A stretch of 21,150 nt of DNA from a virus: positions 1 through 21,150 of the IMG/VR virus record IMGVR_UViG_3300046458_000159; one strand, written 5' to 3'. A model generated the notes under the pieces. It was not told where the DNA came from. It saw only the letters and a program-made list of their open reading frames with translations, and ran no database searches. The translations under genes were made by a program, and so were the position numbers. Positions 6,899-13,319 of this stretch are shown here, piece after piece. Position 1 is the first letter of the stretch. Every line of letters starts with the position of its first letter.

Positions 6899-7453
6899 TT
6901 ACGCAGGCACGGCGGGCCATTCAATGGCATCCGGGTACTGCGGTTGCTCGATAACCCGGCTCAGCGCTACTCGGTATTTCTTCCAGGACTTGAGCGCCGC
7001 AAGATCTGCGTCAGTGGCTTCGTCGACATCCACGGCGTCCTGAAGTGGCGCGATCGCATAGTCAGCGACGGCACGCAGCCGGGTGATCTCGGCCTGAGCC
7101 AACTCCAGCGGGTCAGCTGCAGGTGCTGTCAGCTCCGGCACCACCTGGACGGGCAAGGAGTCCACGGCCACATGCAAAGTGATGCTGTGCACCAAGTCGG
7201 CGGGCTCACCATCCTTGGCCACGCTGACAGCCAGCACGCCCTCGTTGTAACCGATGTCTACCGAGCAAGCCGCGTCGACCTGGTTCAGAACAAAACCCCA
7301 GCCCTCTGGTGGTGGAACCATCCCAAGCGTTCCGTGCACCAGATACTGGCCAGGGCCCGGGTGCTCGGTGGTGATGGTGCTAACGCCCAAAGACGTGACA
7401 TCGATGACGGCGCCGTCGGCACCGAGAATGTTTACTGCTGCGCGAGTGGTCAT
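6899..7453 (-). CDS. Tail fibre assembly protein (lambda Tfa-like C-terminus)
   Basis: The 184-residue protein ends with a pattern typical of tail-fibre assembly chaperones: a D/E-rich helix and then LAALKSWKKYRVALSRV followed by PDAIEWPAVPA. The N-terminal half is a beta-rich domain that may be a second, fibre-associated module. Such proteins help the fibre trimerise. Its ATG shares one base with the TAA of the fibre gene (TAATG at 7451-7455), a coupling commonly seen for fibre/chaperone pairs. It is followed by an intrinsic terminator. Confidence 0.8.
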   Translation of the reverse strand: MTTRAAVNILGADGAVIDVTSLGVSTITTEHPGPGQYLVHGTLGMVPPPEGWGFVLNQVDAACSVDIGYNEGVLAVSVAKDGEPADLVHSITLHVAVDSLPVQVVPELTAPAADPLELAQAEITRLRAVADYAIAPLQDAVDVDEATDADLAALKSWKKYRVALSRVIEQPQYPDAIEWPAVPA

Positions 7454-8211
7454 TAGATAGCCTTCAGTGTGCCGTCAGCGGCGCGAGTGGTGTTCCCGGT
7501 GTGATAGATCTCAATCCAAGGTGTTACGGCACCGTCGTAAATCGATTGAAATTTAATGGTGCCCGAATTGCCAGCAAGCCCATAAGGCCAGGCAACCGTC
7601 AGCCTGTTAGAGCCATCAGAGTGCCGAAAAATCTGCTTGTAAAAGTAGCCCGTACCGCCGGACGGCATGCCCGGAGAACCTGGCGGGTAGAGGTTTGGAT
7701 CAAGCCCATGTACAGCGTTCGTCAACCAGCTTTGAACCACGCTTGTGCGCGTTCTGCCGACTGCATAAGAGCTCGCCACATTCCCGTCGTCATACCCGAT
7801 CGCGGCCACCGCCGCACTACCAAGCCCTAAGCCAGCGCGAGCTGTAGCCTGGGTTGTGCCGCCGGTACCGCCCATGGCCACAGGAACCACGTTTTGCGTG
7901 GAGACCGTACCCAGGCCGGCCAGGGTGGCGCCCCATTGGTTGACGATCTGCCGGAGCTGATCGGCTGAGTCCTTTACGTAGCCCTGCATCGGAGCCAGGG
8001 CGTACGTGCCAGCAGAGACTGTCGCCCCCAGGTAGTTCGGCGAGATGGTCAGCACCGTGTTGCTGGCGATGTTGGTCACCTCATACCAGCGCCCATCGGG
8101 CCCAGTCCATGCATCACCTACGCGCCCGTTGGCACTGAACGACGTGCCTGTGCCAGTGACCGTATTTGAATTCAATGCAACTGCAACTGTGCCGGCTCTG
8201 TACCAAGGCAT
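7453..8211 (-). CDS. Tail fibre protein
   Basis: The 252-residue protein starts MPWYRAGTVAV with a beta-rich N-terminal domain of the type that attaches fibres to the tail tip. A collagen-like or low-complexity hinge follows (VAMGGTGGTTQATARAGLGLGSAA, about residues 111-135), then a variable C-terminal part (GYFYKQIFRH, DGAVTPWIEIYHTGNT) of the kind that recognises the host surface. The ribosome site GGAGAAAAG lies in the repeated leader. The gene is separated from the upstream tail genes by an intrinsic terminator and coupled to the assembly protein downstream. Short fibres of this size are usual in lambda-like Pseudomonas phages. Confidence 0.82.
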   Translation of the reverse strand: MPWYRAGTVAVALNSNTVTGTGTSFSANGRVGDAWTGPDGRWYEVTNIASNTVLTISPNYLGATVSAGTYALAPMQGYVKDSADQLRQIVNQWGATLAGLGTVSTQNVVPVAMGGTGGTTQATARAGLGLGSAAVAAIGYDDGNVASSYAVGRTRTSVVQSWLTNAVHGLDPNLYPPGSPGMPSGGTGYFYKQIFRHSDGSNRLTVAWPYGLAGNSGTIKFQSIYDGAVTPWIEIYHTGNTTRAADGTLKAI

Positions 8212-8243
8212 ACTTTTCTCCAGGAAATAAAAAACCGCTCAGG
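8209..8243 (-). repeat. Terminator-plus-ribosome-site cassette, copy 2 (tail-fibre leader)
   Basis: On the minus strand CCTGAGCGG, a T-run and GGAGAAAAGTATG lead into the tail-fibre start codon. The segment is almost identical to that at 6839-6874. Confidence 0.75.
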
Positions 8244-8247
8244 GCGG
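8227..8247 (-). terminator. Short intrinsic terminator upstream of the tail-fibre gene
   Basis: On the minus strand CCGC-CCTGA-GCGG is followed by TTTTTTATTT. The stem is only 4 bp, so it is weaker than its counterpart at 6857-6879, but the T-run is good. Confidence 0.5.
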
Positions 8248-8277
8248 CTATTGGATATTGAATTGTCTGGTGAACGG

Positions 8278-8913
8278 CTAAATCACTGGCTTAGCGAACA
8301 CCACGGGCACATAAAATGTCGCAGCGTTAGAGACTCCAATCGTAAACATCACAATCCGGTTGTTTGCGTAGTCCCACACGCAGTACAACTTAGCGCCCTT
8401 GCTAGAACCGGCACTGACATCCATCCCTATGTTGTTGATCATGATGTAATCGCCGGAGTCCAGTGGGGATGGCGCTGTAAAGTTGACCTGGGTCTGACCC
8501 TGTGGTGTTGTGCTGGATCCAATGTAGGTCCAAGCCGATATCGTGCGGGTGAACTGCGCGCATGGCGTCCCGCTATCAACCAGCAACTTGCTTTGCCCAT
8601 CCCACAATCTAAACCCATACTTTGCAGTGGGAGTTGCCCCGCCGAACGAGGCCACAAAGAACTTTCCAGAGCCCATTCCCAAGAATGAGAAGCCCGTCCA
8701 ATTGCCTGCGGTACCGGTTATCTTGGCGTAACTTATGGTTACCGAGGCACTGGGACGGACAAACACCAATGGCGGCTCTTGGGTGGTTATCGGCGATGGG
8801 AATACGATAGGTCCGCTGTAGTCTCCTCTGTACAGGACAACCAACCTGGCAAACTCAGAGTCGATGACTACGACGCCTGAGAGGTTGATAAAAGACATTC
8901 CATAAGAAGGCAT
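8278..8913 (-). CDS. Tail-tip associated phage protein, function unknown
   Basis: The 211-residue, beta-rich protein has no signal or membrane segment. It begins MPSYGMSFIN, and its ATG shares one base with the preceding stop (TAATG at 8911-8915), so the two genes are translationally coupled. Proteins of this size commonly lie between gpJ and the fibre in lambda-like Pseudomonas phages and are presumed minor tail or fibre-adaptor components. No motif was recognised that would allow a finer assignment. An intrinsic terminator follows. Confidence 0.6.
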   Translation of the reverse strand: MPSYGMSFINLSGVVVIDSEFARLVVLYRGDYSGPIVFPSPITTQEPPLVFVRPSASVTISYAKITGTAGNWTGFSFLGMGSGKFFVASFGGATPTAKYGFRLWDGQSKLLVDSGTPCAQFTRTISAWTYIGSSTTPQGQTQVNFTAPSPLDSGDYIMINNIGMDVSAGSSKGAKLYCVWDYANNRIVMFTIGVSNAATFYVPVVFAKPVI

Positions 8914-9260
8914 TATCGGTACTTCATCACTAGAAGCCTCTGTGTGGCCAGCCCTGGGGCCGGCGGCGAAGACGGATTTATGCTCCGGTTAACGTACCAA
9001 ACCCTTACTACCCCGGACATGACCTGGGGTTCGTATTGGATTGCGTTCAGATTCTGTGCGCTGGGATCTTCAGGGTATGGCGCGGTCGGAACGCATACAG
9101 CGCTGCAAGTTGCTGGGTCACAACCAGCAACCGTTATGTCGCTATACAGTGTGCCGGCCGGGCGGGTTACCAAGGCCGAGTAGATAACCTGCACAGTGAA
9201 AGAGTTTTCATCCAATTCAAGGAGGCCCGTAGGCCCCCAAACTCTCGCCCCATAGCTCAT
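8913..9260 (-). CDS. Small tail-tip associated protein downstream of gpJ, function unknown
   Basis: The product is 115 residues from the ATG at 9260, which overlaps the stop of the J fusion as ATGA and has GGGGGA about 9 bases upstream. An in-frame GTG six codons earlier is less likely. The protein begins MSYGARVWGPTGLLELDENS, resembling a small beta-rich family that accompanies tail-tip protein J. It contains three cysteines in one stretch (residues 47-61). Coupling at both ends places it in the J operon. Confidence 0.6.
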   Translation of the reverse strand: MSYGARVWGPTGLLELDENSFTVQVIYSALVTRPAGTLYSDITVAGCDPATCSAVCVPTAPYPEDPSAQNLNAIQYEPQVMSGVVRVWYVNRSINPSSPPAPGLATQRLLVMKYR

Positions 9261-10387
9261 GCTGAAAGATCCCCCCACTGGTATCGCTTCACACCGTTCT
9301 CATCGAACACCTTGCCACCGGCGTTGTTGATTACCTGGCGTGCCTGGCCGCCGAGCGAGCTATTGATTTCAAACGTCCCGTCGAAGAACAACTTCCAGCC
9401 GGCAATACCTGCCTGGTAATTGTTCGACTGGATGTAGTTGCCGATCTTGGCGTTGGTGATCGTCCCGTCCTGAATCATGGCGGAGCTCATGAACACCTGG
9501 CCGCCCTGAACTACAAACGGCGTGGTGAAAGCACCACCATCGATTGTGTTCACTACGGCAAATCGATCAGCACTCACCAGGAACTGGCTTTGCAACAAGC
9601 CATCGGCGCCCTGCTCGATACCCAGTCCAATCCCGGCGGCAACATACTGACCATTGGCATTGATCTGCATTTTTACTGCCCACATCGTAGACAGCTTGCC
9701 GGCGGTGTCAGCCTGGGCCCTGGCCGTGACCTGAATCGCCGCCTTGTTCTTCACCTCGCTGATAGCGCTGGCCAGGTCTCCCTCGTCGGTACCGTCCCGC
9801 CCGCCGCCAACAACCGCCTGAAGCGTGGTGGACTGTGAGGCGACGGCCTTGCTGGTGTCGGCCAGGGAATCGGTGACCGTCTGAACAGCGGCCGAGTTTT
9901 CATCAACCTTCGCCTGTGTCGTGTCGATTTTTTGGCCCAGAGCGGTGTCCGCATTCGCCCGGGCGATTGCCTCTTGGTTGATCGCCGCGCCGTTATTGCC
10001 GACGGTGACCCCCATCTGTTCGATGCGAGTCCCAAGAGCACTATCGGCATCAGCCCGAGTCGACGCTTCACTGCCAATCGCAGCAGTGTTGCCATCGACA
10101 CTGCTTTTCAACTGAGCCAGTCGTGTCGCCGAAGCAAGGGTTTCAGTGGCCACCACCTGCTCAAGCGAGGTAAGCCCGGCCCTGTTCTGCCCTACCGCCG
10201 CATCCAGCGACGTGGTGCGCTCAACCAGTGCTCGGTTGGCCTGCTCGACCGAAATCACACGCTCCGCTGGGACTCGCCCAGAGGCACACCAGCGCTGTAC
10301 GTTCTGTGGCGTGCAGCCAAGAACGCGAGCAAGGGCCGACTGGCTGCCTGCTGCCTTAGCTGCACGCTCTGCTGCATTAGGTTCCAT
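9257..10387 (-). CDS. Chimeric protein: Cro/YdaS-like DNA-binding domain fused to the C-terminal part of tail-tip protein J
   Basis: Residues 1 to about 48 read as a Cro/YdaS-type helix-turn-helix (ERAAKAAGSQSALARVLG, then CTPQNVQRWCASGRVPAERVI), exactly where cro is expected: divergent from CI and just behind the operators. From about residue 50 the sequence changes to the alanine/threonine-rich coiled coils typical of the lambda gpJ C-terminal region (repeats of ADADSALGTRIEQ, ANADTALGQKID type). It then runs into the tail-tip end: AIQVTARAQADTAGKLSTMW, DGTITNAKIGNYIQSNNYQAG, and YQWGDLSA. gpJ is normally over 1000 residues; only the last 325 or so are present. The frame is open throughout with a proper GAGGA ribosome site. 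It is best explained by an in-frame deletion from cro to J. Confidence 0.85.
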   Translation of the reverse strand: MEPNAAERAAKAAGSQSALARVLGCTPQNVQRWCASGRVPAERVISVEQANRALVERTTSLDAAVGQNRAGLTSLEQVVATETLASATRLAQLKSSVDGNTAAIGSEASTRADADSALGTRIEQMGVTVGNNGAAINQEAIARANADTALGQKIDTTQAKVDENSAAVQTVTDSLADTSKAVASQSTTLQAVVGGGRDGTDEGDLASAISEVKNKAAIQVTARAQADTAGKLSTMWAVKMQINANGQYVAAGIGLGIEQGADGLLQSQFLVSADRFAVVNTIDGGAFTTPFVVQGGQVFMSSAMIQDGTITNAKIGNYIQSNNYQAGIAGWKLFFDGTFEINSSLGGQARQVINNAGGKVFDENGVKRYQWGDLSA

Positions 10388-10410
10388 AGAATCCTCGTTA
10401 AAACTTCAAT

Positions 10411-10485
10411 TACAACTCAAAGTTACAGACTTTCGAATTTCACTACAAGTGAGAATTGCAATGCTCGCTACAAGTGCTGGTTGTA
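10411..10485. promoter_or_regulatory. Right operator region oR/pR with three 17-bp CI/Cro sites
   Basis: Three 17-bp sites share the form TACAA-N7-TTGTA: 10411-10427 (right half TTACA), 10444-10460 (right half TTGCA) and 10469-10485 (perfect). Centre spacings are 33 and 25 bp. On the minus strand a candidate pR has -35 TTGTAG (10448-10443) and -10 TAACTT (10425-10420) with a 17-base spacer, so the first two sites cover it. The third site abuts the start of CI and could control the repressor's own promoter. Confidence 0.7.
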
Positions 10486-10496
10486 TTCTCACTTTC

Positions 10497-11213
10497 ATGA
10501 CTACTACCTCCTCACGCATAGCCGCAGCACGAGAAGCGCAGGGACTCAATCAATCTGAGTTAGCCCGCAAGCTTGGCGTTAGCCCTCAGTCGGTCCAGGC
10601 ATGGGAGTCGGGGCGCTCAACTCCTCGAAACCCGCGCATCAAACATCTGAGCGAAGTGCTTGGCGTCTCAGTGGCCTACCTGATGGGCGAATCTGGGCCA
10701 GCCGAATCACACAGCGTCACTGCTGACACCTCTCTGCAAGCAATCGAAACCTGGGACGAAAGCACCCCTCTTGATGACGATGAGGTCTACGTCCCCTTTC
10801 TTCATGAGGTTGAGCTTGCGGCCGGATCTGGAAGATTCGCGATCGAGGAAAGCGACAGCTCTCGGCTGCGGTTCTTCAAGAAGGATCTGCGGCACAACGG
10901 TGTGCAATTCAGTAATGCAAAATGCGTGGTTGTAAGCGGAAACAGCATGGTTCCGGTGCTGCGAGACGGCGCAACCGTGGGCATCAATATTGGAAAAAAC
11001 ACGCTGAAGGACGTGGTTGATGGGGAGATGTACGCCATCAACCACAACGGGCAGCTCAGGGTTAAGCAGCTGTTTCGCCTACCCACAGGCATTCGCCTGC
11101 GCAGCTTCAACCGCGATGAACACCCTGATGAGGAGTACACCTTTCAGGAGATCCAGGAGCAGCAAATCGGCATTCTGGGCCATGTGTTCTGGTGGGCGAT
11201 GTACTCCCGCTAA
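10497..11213 (+). CDS. CI-type phage repressor with LexA-like self-cleavage domain
   Basis: The product is 238 residues from the ATG at 10497. Residues 7-62 form a helix-turn-helix of the XRE type (LNQSELARKLGVSPQSVQAWESG). The C-terminal half is a LexA/S24 peptidase. The likely cleavage site is A109-G110 (ELAAGSG), the catalytic serine is S150 (SGNSM) and the general-base lysine is K190 (LRVKQL). RecA-stimulated self-cleavage would remove repression during SOS. There is no ribosome site before this ATG, so the message may be leaderless, as from lambda pRM. A long in-frame upstream extension (from 10146) overlaps the J fusion and the operators and is rejected. It is divergent from the Cro-like domain and flanked on both sides by matching operators. 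Confidence 0.92.
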   Translation: MTTTSSRIAAAREAQGLNQSELARKLGVSPQSVQAWESGRSTPRNPRIKHLSEVLGVSVAYLMGESGPAESHSVTADTSLQAIETWDESTPLDDDEVYVPFLHEVELAAGSGRFAIEESDSSRLRFFKKDLRHNGVQFSNAKCVVVSGNSMVPVLRDGATVGINIGKNTLKDVVDGEMYAINHNGQLRVKQLFRLPTGIRLRSFNRDEHPDEEYTFQEIQEQQIGILGHVFWWAMYSR

Positions 11214-11243
11214 CCATTGCGTAGTTTCACTCCAGAACCCTAG

Positions 11244-11267
11244 AGCCCGCCATTGAGCGGGCTTTTT
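11244..11267 (+). terminator. Intrinsic terminator of the repressor gene
   Basis: AGCCCGC-CATTGA-GCGGGCT is followed by TTTTT 30 bases after the CI stop. It separates the repressor transcript from the pL operon. Confidence 0.88.
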
Positions 11268-11312
11268 CATGCACTCTGAAATTACAAAAGCGCACCCCTC
11301 TGCAAAAATAAT

Positions 11313-11349
11313 TACAACCTAGGCTTGCACATTACAATTTTCAGTTGTA
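11313..11349 (+). promoter_or_regulatory. Left operator region oL/pL with two 17-bp CI sites
   Basis: Two sites match the same TACAA-N7-TTGTA pattern as on the cro side: 11313-11329 (right half TTGCA) and 11333-11349 (perfect), with centres 20 bp apart. A candidate pL promoter has -35 TTGCAC (11325-11330) and -10 TAGCTT (11348-11353) with a 17-base spacer, so bound repressor would cover it. This promoter would drive the plus-strand early arm toward the integrase. Confidence 0.7.
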
Positions 11350-11395
11350 GCTTTGTTCCATCGCCGGATAACAACCGGCCAGATGGAAGGCAGCG

Positions 11396-11542
11396 ATGAA
11401 CCGGCCTCAACGGTTCAGAGGGTTGGCAACTGACCCGGGCGTGCAGCGTAAAGCGCCAAGACGAGTTATCCAGCGGGAGAACAAGCCGAAGGGCCCGCGG
11501 CTGGAGAGACATTTGATTCAAGCCGGTGACCAACGCCAGTAG
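11396..11542 (+). CDS. Arginine-rich 48-residue ORF, first in the pL transcript
   Basis: The ORF starts with ATG after GGAAGG (7 bases) and encodes a very basic peptide: 11 Arg and 3 Lys in 48 residues, including RKAPRRVIQRENKPK. It has no membrane segment. Position (first ORF after pL) and basic character recall lambda-type N antiterminators, whose arginine-rich motif binds the boxB hairpin. The sequence is not recognisably N, so this is only a positional analogy. A small hairpin GCCGG-ATAACAA-CCGGC lies just upstream (11363-11379). Confidence 0.45.
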   Translation: MNRPQRFRGLATDPGVQRKAPRRVIQRENKPKGPRLERHLIQAGDQRQ

Positions 11543-11893
11543 CGGGTCACGGCCAGATCCAAACGATTTGAATTAGCGCTCTGAGCTTCGGCTATGAGGA
11601 GCGCCGGACCTCATGTGGTGTGCCGAACAAACTACCCAGGCACAGGGCTGTACGCCGCATGTTGTAAATACCCAATGACCACGCCGGTAACGCTGCTGAT
11701 CCAGCCGGAGTGACCAGGGAAGCCCGCCGCCGCACACGACTACCGAAACCTGCAATCAGCAGTGGGGAATAGGCACCAGCAACACGCACCGCTGACGCAA
11801 CAACCCCGGCCTGTCGCCAGTAGCGAGGCCGGGGGTTTCACCGATAGGCCTTGGCGACAGGGCCTAACGGGAAACCAACCGGGAGTCACAACG
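11543..11893 (+). other. Gene-free structured leader of the early operon
   Basis: No convincing gene was found in these 351 bases. Very short frames (for example 39 codons from 11594) lack ribosome sites. The 3' part holds two mutually exclusive hairpins. CCCCGGCCT (11804-11812) pairs with AGGCCGGGG (11826-11834). CTGTCGCCA (11811-11819) pairs with TGGCGACAG (11852-11860). Because they share bases, only one can form at a time. This suggests an attenuator or a processing structure ahead of the HTH gene (inference). Confidence 0.45.
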
Positions 11894-12274
11894 ATGAACG
11901 AGATCATCAACGGCGCATGGAAGGGTCACCTCGGTAGAGGCCTTGCGCCCAAAGAACTTCAGTACCTTCTGGCCGCCGCCCAGGGCATGACTGCCAAGGA
12001 AATCGCCAGGCAGTTCGACGTTGCAGCGTGCACCGTGGCCAAGCGCCTTTCCTGCGCAATGTTCAAGCTCGGCGTCACCCGCCAGACGGCAATGATCGCC
12101 GAGGCCATGCGCCGCCAAATCATCTCGCCGATGTGCTTCGTCCTGGCTGCCCTGATCGCCATGCACGCAATGATCGGTGACGAGTCGATGCGTCGTGACC
12201 GCCGGGTGCCGGAACGCCGTACAGCGCAAGTCAGGATGGTCCGCCGCGCCGAACAACCGGTGCTGCTCGCCTAG
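11894..12274 (+). CDS. LuxR-type helix-turn-helix phage regulator
   Basis: The product is 126 residues from ATG with GGGAG 8 bases upstream; the longer in-frame opening from 11762 crosses the structured leader and has no ribosome site. Residues 18-75 form a LuxR/GerE-type DNA-binding domain (LAPKELQYLLAAAQGMTAKEIARQFDVAACTVAKRLSCAMFKLG). There is no sensory or receiver domain. A hydrophobic helix (MCFVLAALIAMHAMIG, about residues 79-94) and a basic tail (RRDRRVPERRTAQVRMVRR) follow. Stand-alone GerE-type proteins are common in Pseudomonas prophages. It probably acts on early or accessory phage promoters, but the target is unknown. Confidence 0.78.
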   Translation: MNEIINGAWKGHLGRGLAPKELQYLLAAAQGMTAKEIARQFDVAACTVAKRLSCAMFKLGVTRQTAMIAEAMRRQIISPMCFVLAALIAMHAMIGDESMRRDRRVPERRTAQVRMVRRAEQPVLLA

Positions 12275-12310
12275 TCCATGAGGTGGCCACTGCCTGCCCA
12301 GTGAGCGAGC

Positions 12311-12392
12311 TACGGAGGATAGGCGGCCATGTGAACCATGAGCGATTGAAGGCGCCTATCGCGCCGACCTGCGATCACATAGGGAGGTCTGT
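12311..12392 (+). promoter_or_regulatory. Structured leader with start-stop codon pair
   Basis: GGAGG (12314-12318) is followed by ATGTGA (12329-12334), a start codon directly followed by a stop. An 8-bp perfect inverted repeat, GATAGGCG (12318-12325) and CGCCTATC (12353-12360), encloses it and touches the ribosome site. A second strong ribosome site (GGGAGG, about 12382-12387) precedes a GTG that opens into the terminator at 12404-12431. This looks like a translation- or attenuation-type control region, but no known RNA family was recognised. Confidence 0.35.
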
Positions 12393-12403
12393 GTGACGCA
12401 ACG

Positions 12404-12431
12404 AAAGCCCGGGCAACCCCCGGGCTTTTTT
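12404..12431 (+). terminator. Strong intrinsic terminator within the early operon
   Basis: AAAGCCCGGG pairs perfectly with CCCGGGCTTT around a 5-base loop, followed by further T. It lies between the HTH gene and the next early gene, so downstream genes need read-through, antitermination or their own promoter. Confidence 0.85.
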
Positions 12432-12532
12432 ACGCCTCGCCTTTATCCGTCAGCACCCTCCCCTGCGCCCAACGGCAACCAGCAGGCGGTCAGGCTGCTG
12501 ACGAATAAACGCAACCCACTGAGGTATCCGCC

Positions 12533-12814
12533 ATGCACGCATCAGTTCAACAGCGAGTCGATGGGGTTGCGGCCCTGCGAGTTCGCTCCCGCATTGCCAC
12601 CGCCGAGTTCTATGCCCTGATCGGCAAGGAGCAGCCCTTGCAACAGATTCGCTTCCAGGTCATCACCCGCGGCAACGCTTACCACATCGTGGAGCGCTCC
12701 ACCGGCAAGGTGAAGGGCTTCCGCTGGACCTGGAAGGAAGCAAGCAACTTTGCCCAGGAGCTTGAATCTCGTGCAGATGGCGTGAAGGTGACGCTTTCAG
12801 GCGGTGCGCTGTGA
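12533..12814 (+). CDS. Small phage protein, function unknown
   Basis: The 93-residue protein has GAGG 9 bases before its ATG. It appears to be a compact alpha/beta domain, with ITRGNAYHIVERSTGKVKGFRWTWKEASNFAQELE as its most distinctive part. The last codons overlap a GTG start of the next gene (GTGA at 12811-12814), showing coupling. It has the look of a conserved early protein of Pseudomonas prophages. No catalytic motif was seen. Confidence 0.65.
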   Translation: MHASVQQRVDGVAALRVRSRIATAEFYALIGKEQPLQQIRFQVITRGNAYHIVERSTGKVKGFRWTWKEASNFAQELESRADGVKVTLSGGAL

Positions 12815-13125
12815 TAGGCGTCCCGATGGCCAACCCTCGGGACACAGTGATCGCGGATCTGCATCGCCAGATGGACGCATTCTTCGGCGCCGGCAACAAG
12901 GCCGAGCAAATCGCCAGCGGCGTCAGCGGTGAAGTCGGCGGCCCGATCAAGAGCACCCGCAGCATCAAGCTGAAGGCTGCCCGCGACAAGGATGCGCCCA
13001 GGCTGAAGGAACTGGCTGAAGCAGGCCTGACTGCCATCGAGGCCGCCAAAGAGTTCGGCACTGAAAGCAAGCGGGCGCGGCTGATCGCTCAGGAAAATGG
13101 ATTCAAGTTCGCCGACAGCCCGTGA
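12811..13125 (+). CDS. Small phage protein with C-terminal HTH-like segment
   Basis: The 104-residue protein starts at a GTG that overlaps the previous stop; an ATG five codons later is the alternative, but it has no better ribosome site. The N-terminal half includes a helix (DTVIADLHRQMDAFFGAGN) and the C-terminal segment (LKELAEAGLTAIEAAKEFGTESKRARLIAQENG) resembles a helix-turn-helix with an A-x3-G-turn pattern. It may bind DNA, but the family was not recognised. It is followed by another GTGA overlap. Confidence 0.6.
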   Translation: MIGVPMANPRDTVIADLHRQMDAFFGAGNKAEQIASGVSGEVGGPIKSTRSIKLKAARDKDAPRLKELAEAGLTAIEAAKEFGTESKRARLIAQENGFKFADSP

Positions 13126-13319
13126 AGCGCATCAACAACCAGGTGCGGCAGCGCCGGCGGCAGGCATGGCTTGATTTGCCAGCACATGAAATCGAAGAGG
13201 TAGGCCATGGCCAAGGACAACGCGCAGATCCAGCGGGACAAGCGCGCGAAAGAGAAGGCGTTGCTCGAACGGATCGGCGCCGAGAAACGAACGCTGATTG
13301 TCTCGAAAGCGCTCGATGA
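13122..13319 (+). CDS. Possible small basic ORF overlapping the next gene
   Basis: A GTG overlaps the preceding stop (GTGA) and opens a 65-codon frame. Its first 27 residues (MKRINNQVRQRRRQAWLDLP, then AHEIEEV) look like a real basic phage peptide. The rest, from about 13207, overlaps the better-supported ORF that follows and reads as shadow sequence. Either the stop has been lost or only a coupling peptide is made. Confidence 0.35.
   Translation: MKRINNQVRQRRRQAWLDLPAHEIEEVGHGQGQRADPAGQAREREGVARTDRRRETNADCLESAR

Noticed and set aside
10146-10496. Long in-frame N-terminal extension of the CI gene
   Set aside because: It runs antisense to the Cro-J fusion and across the operators, has no ribosome site, and the HTH domain starts normally at 10497.
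12393-12620. 75-codon ORF starting GTG after a strong ribosome site as a real protein gene
   Set aside because: It reads through a terminator stem and into the next gene in another frame and is proline-rich; kept only as a possible leader translation.
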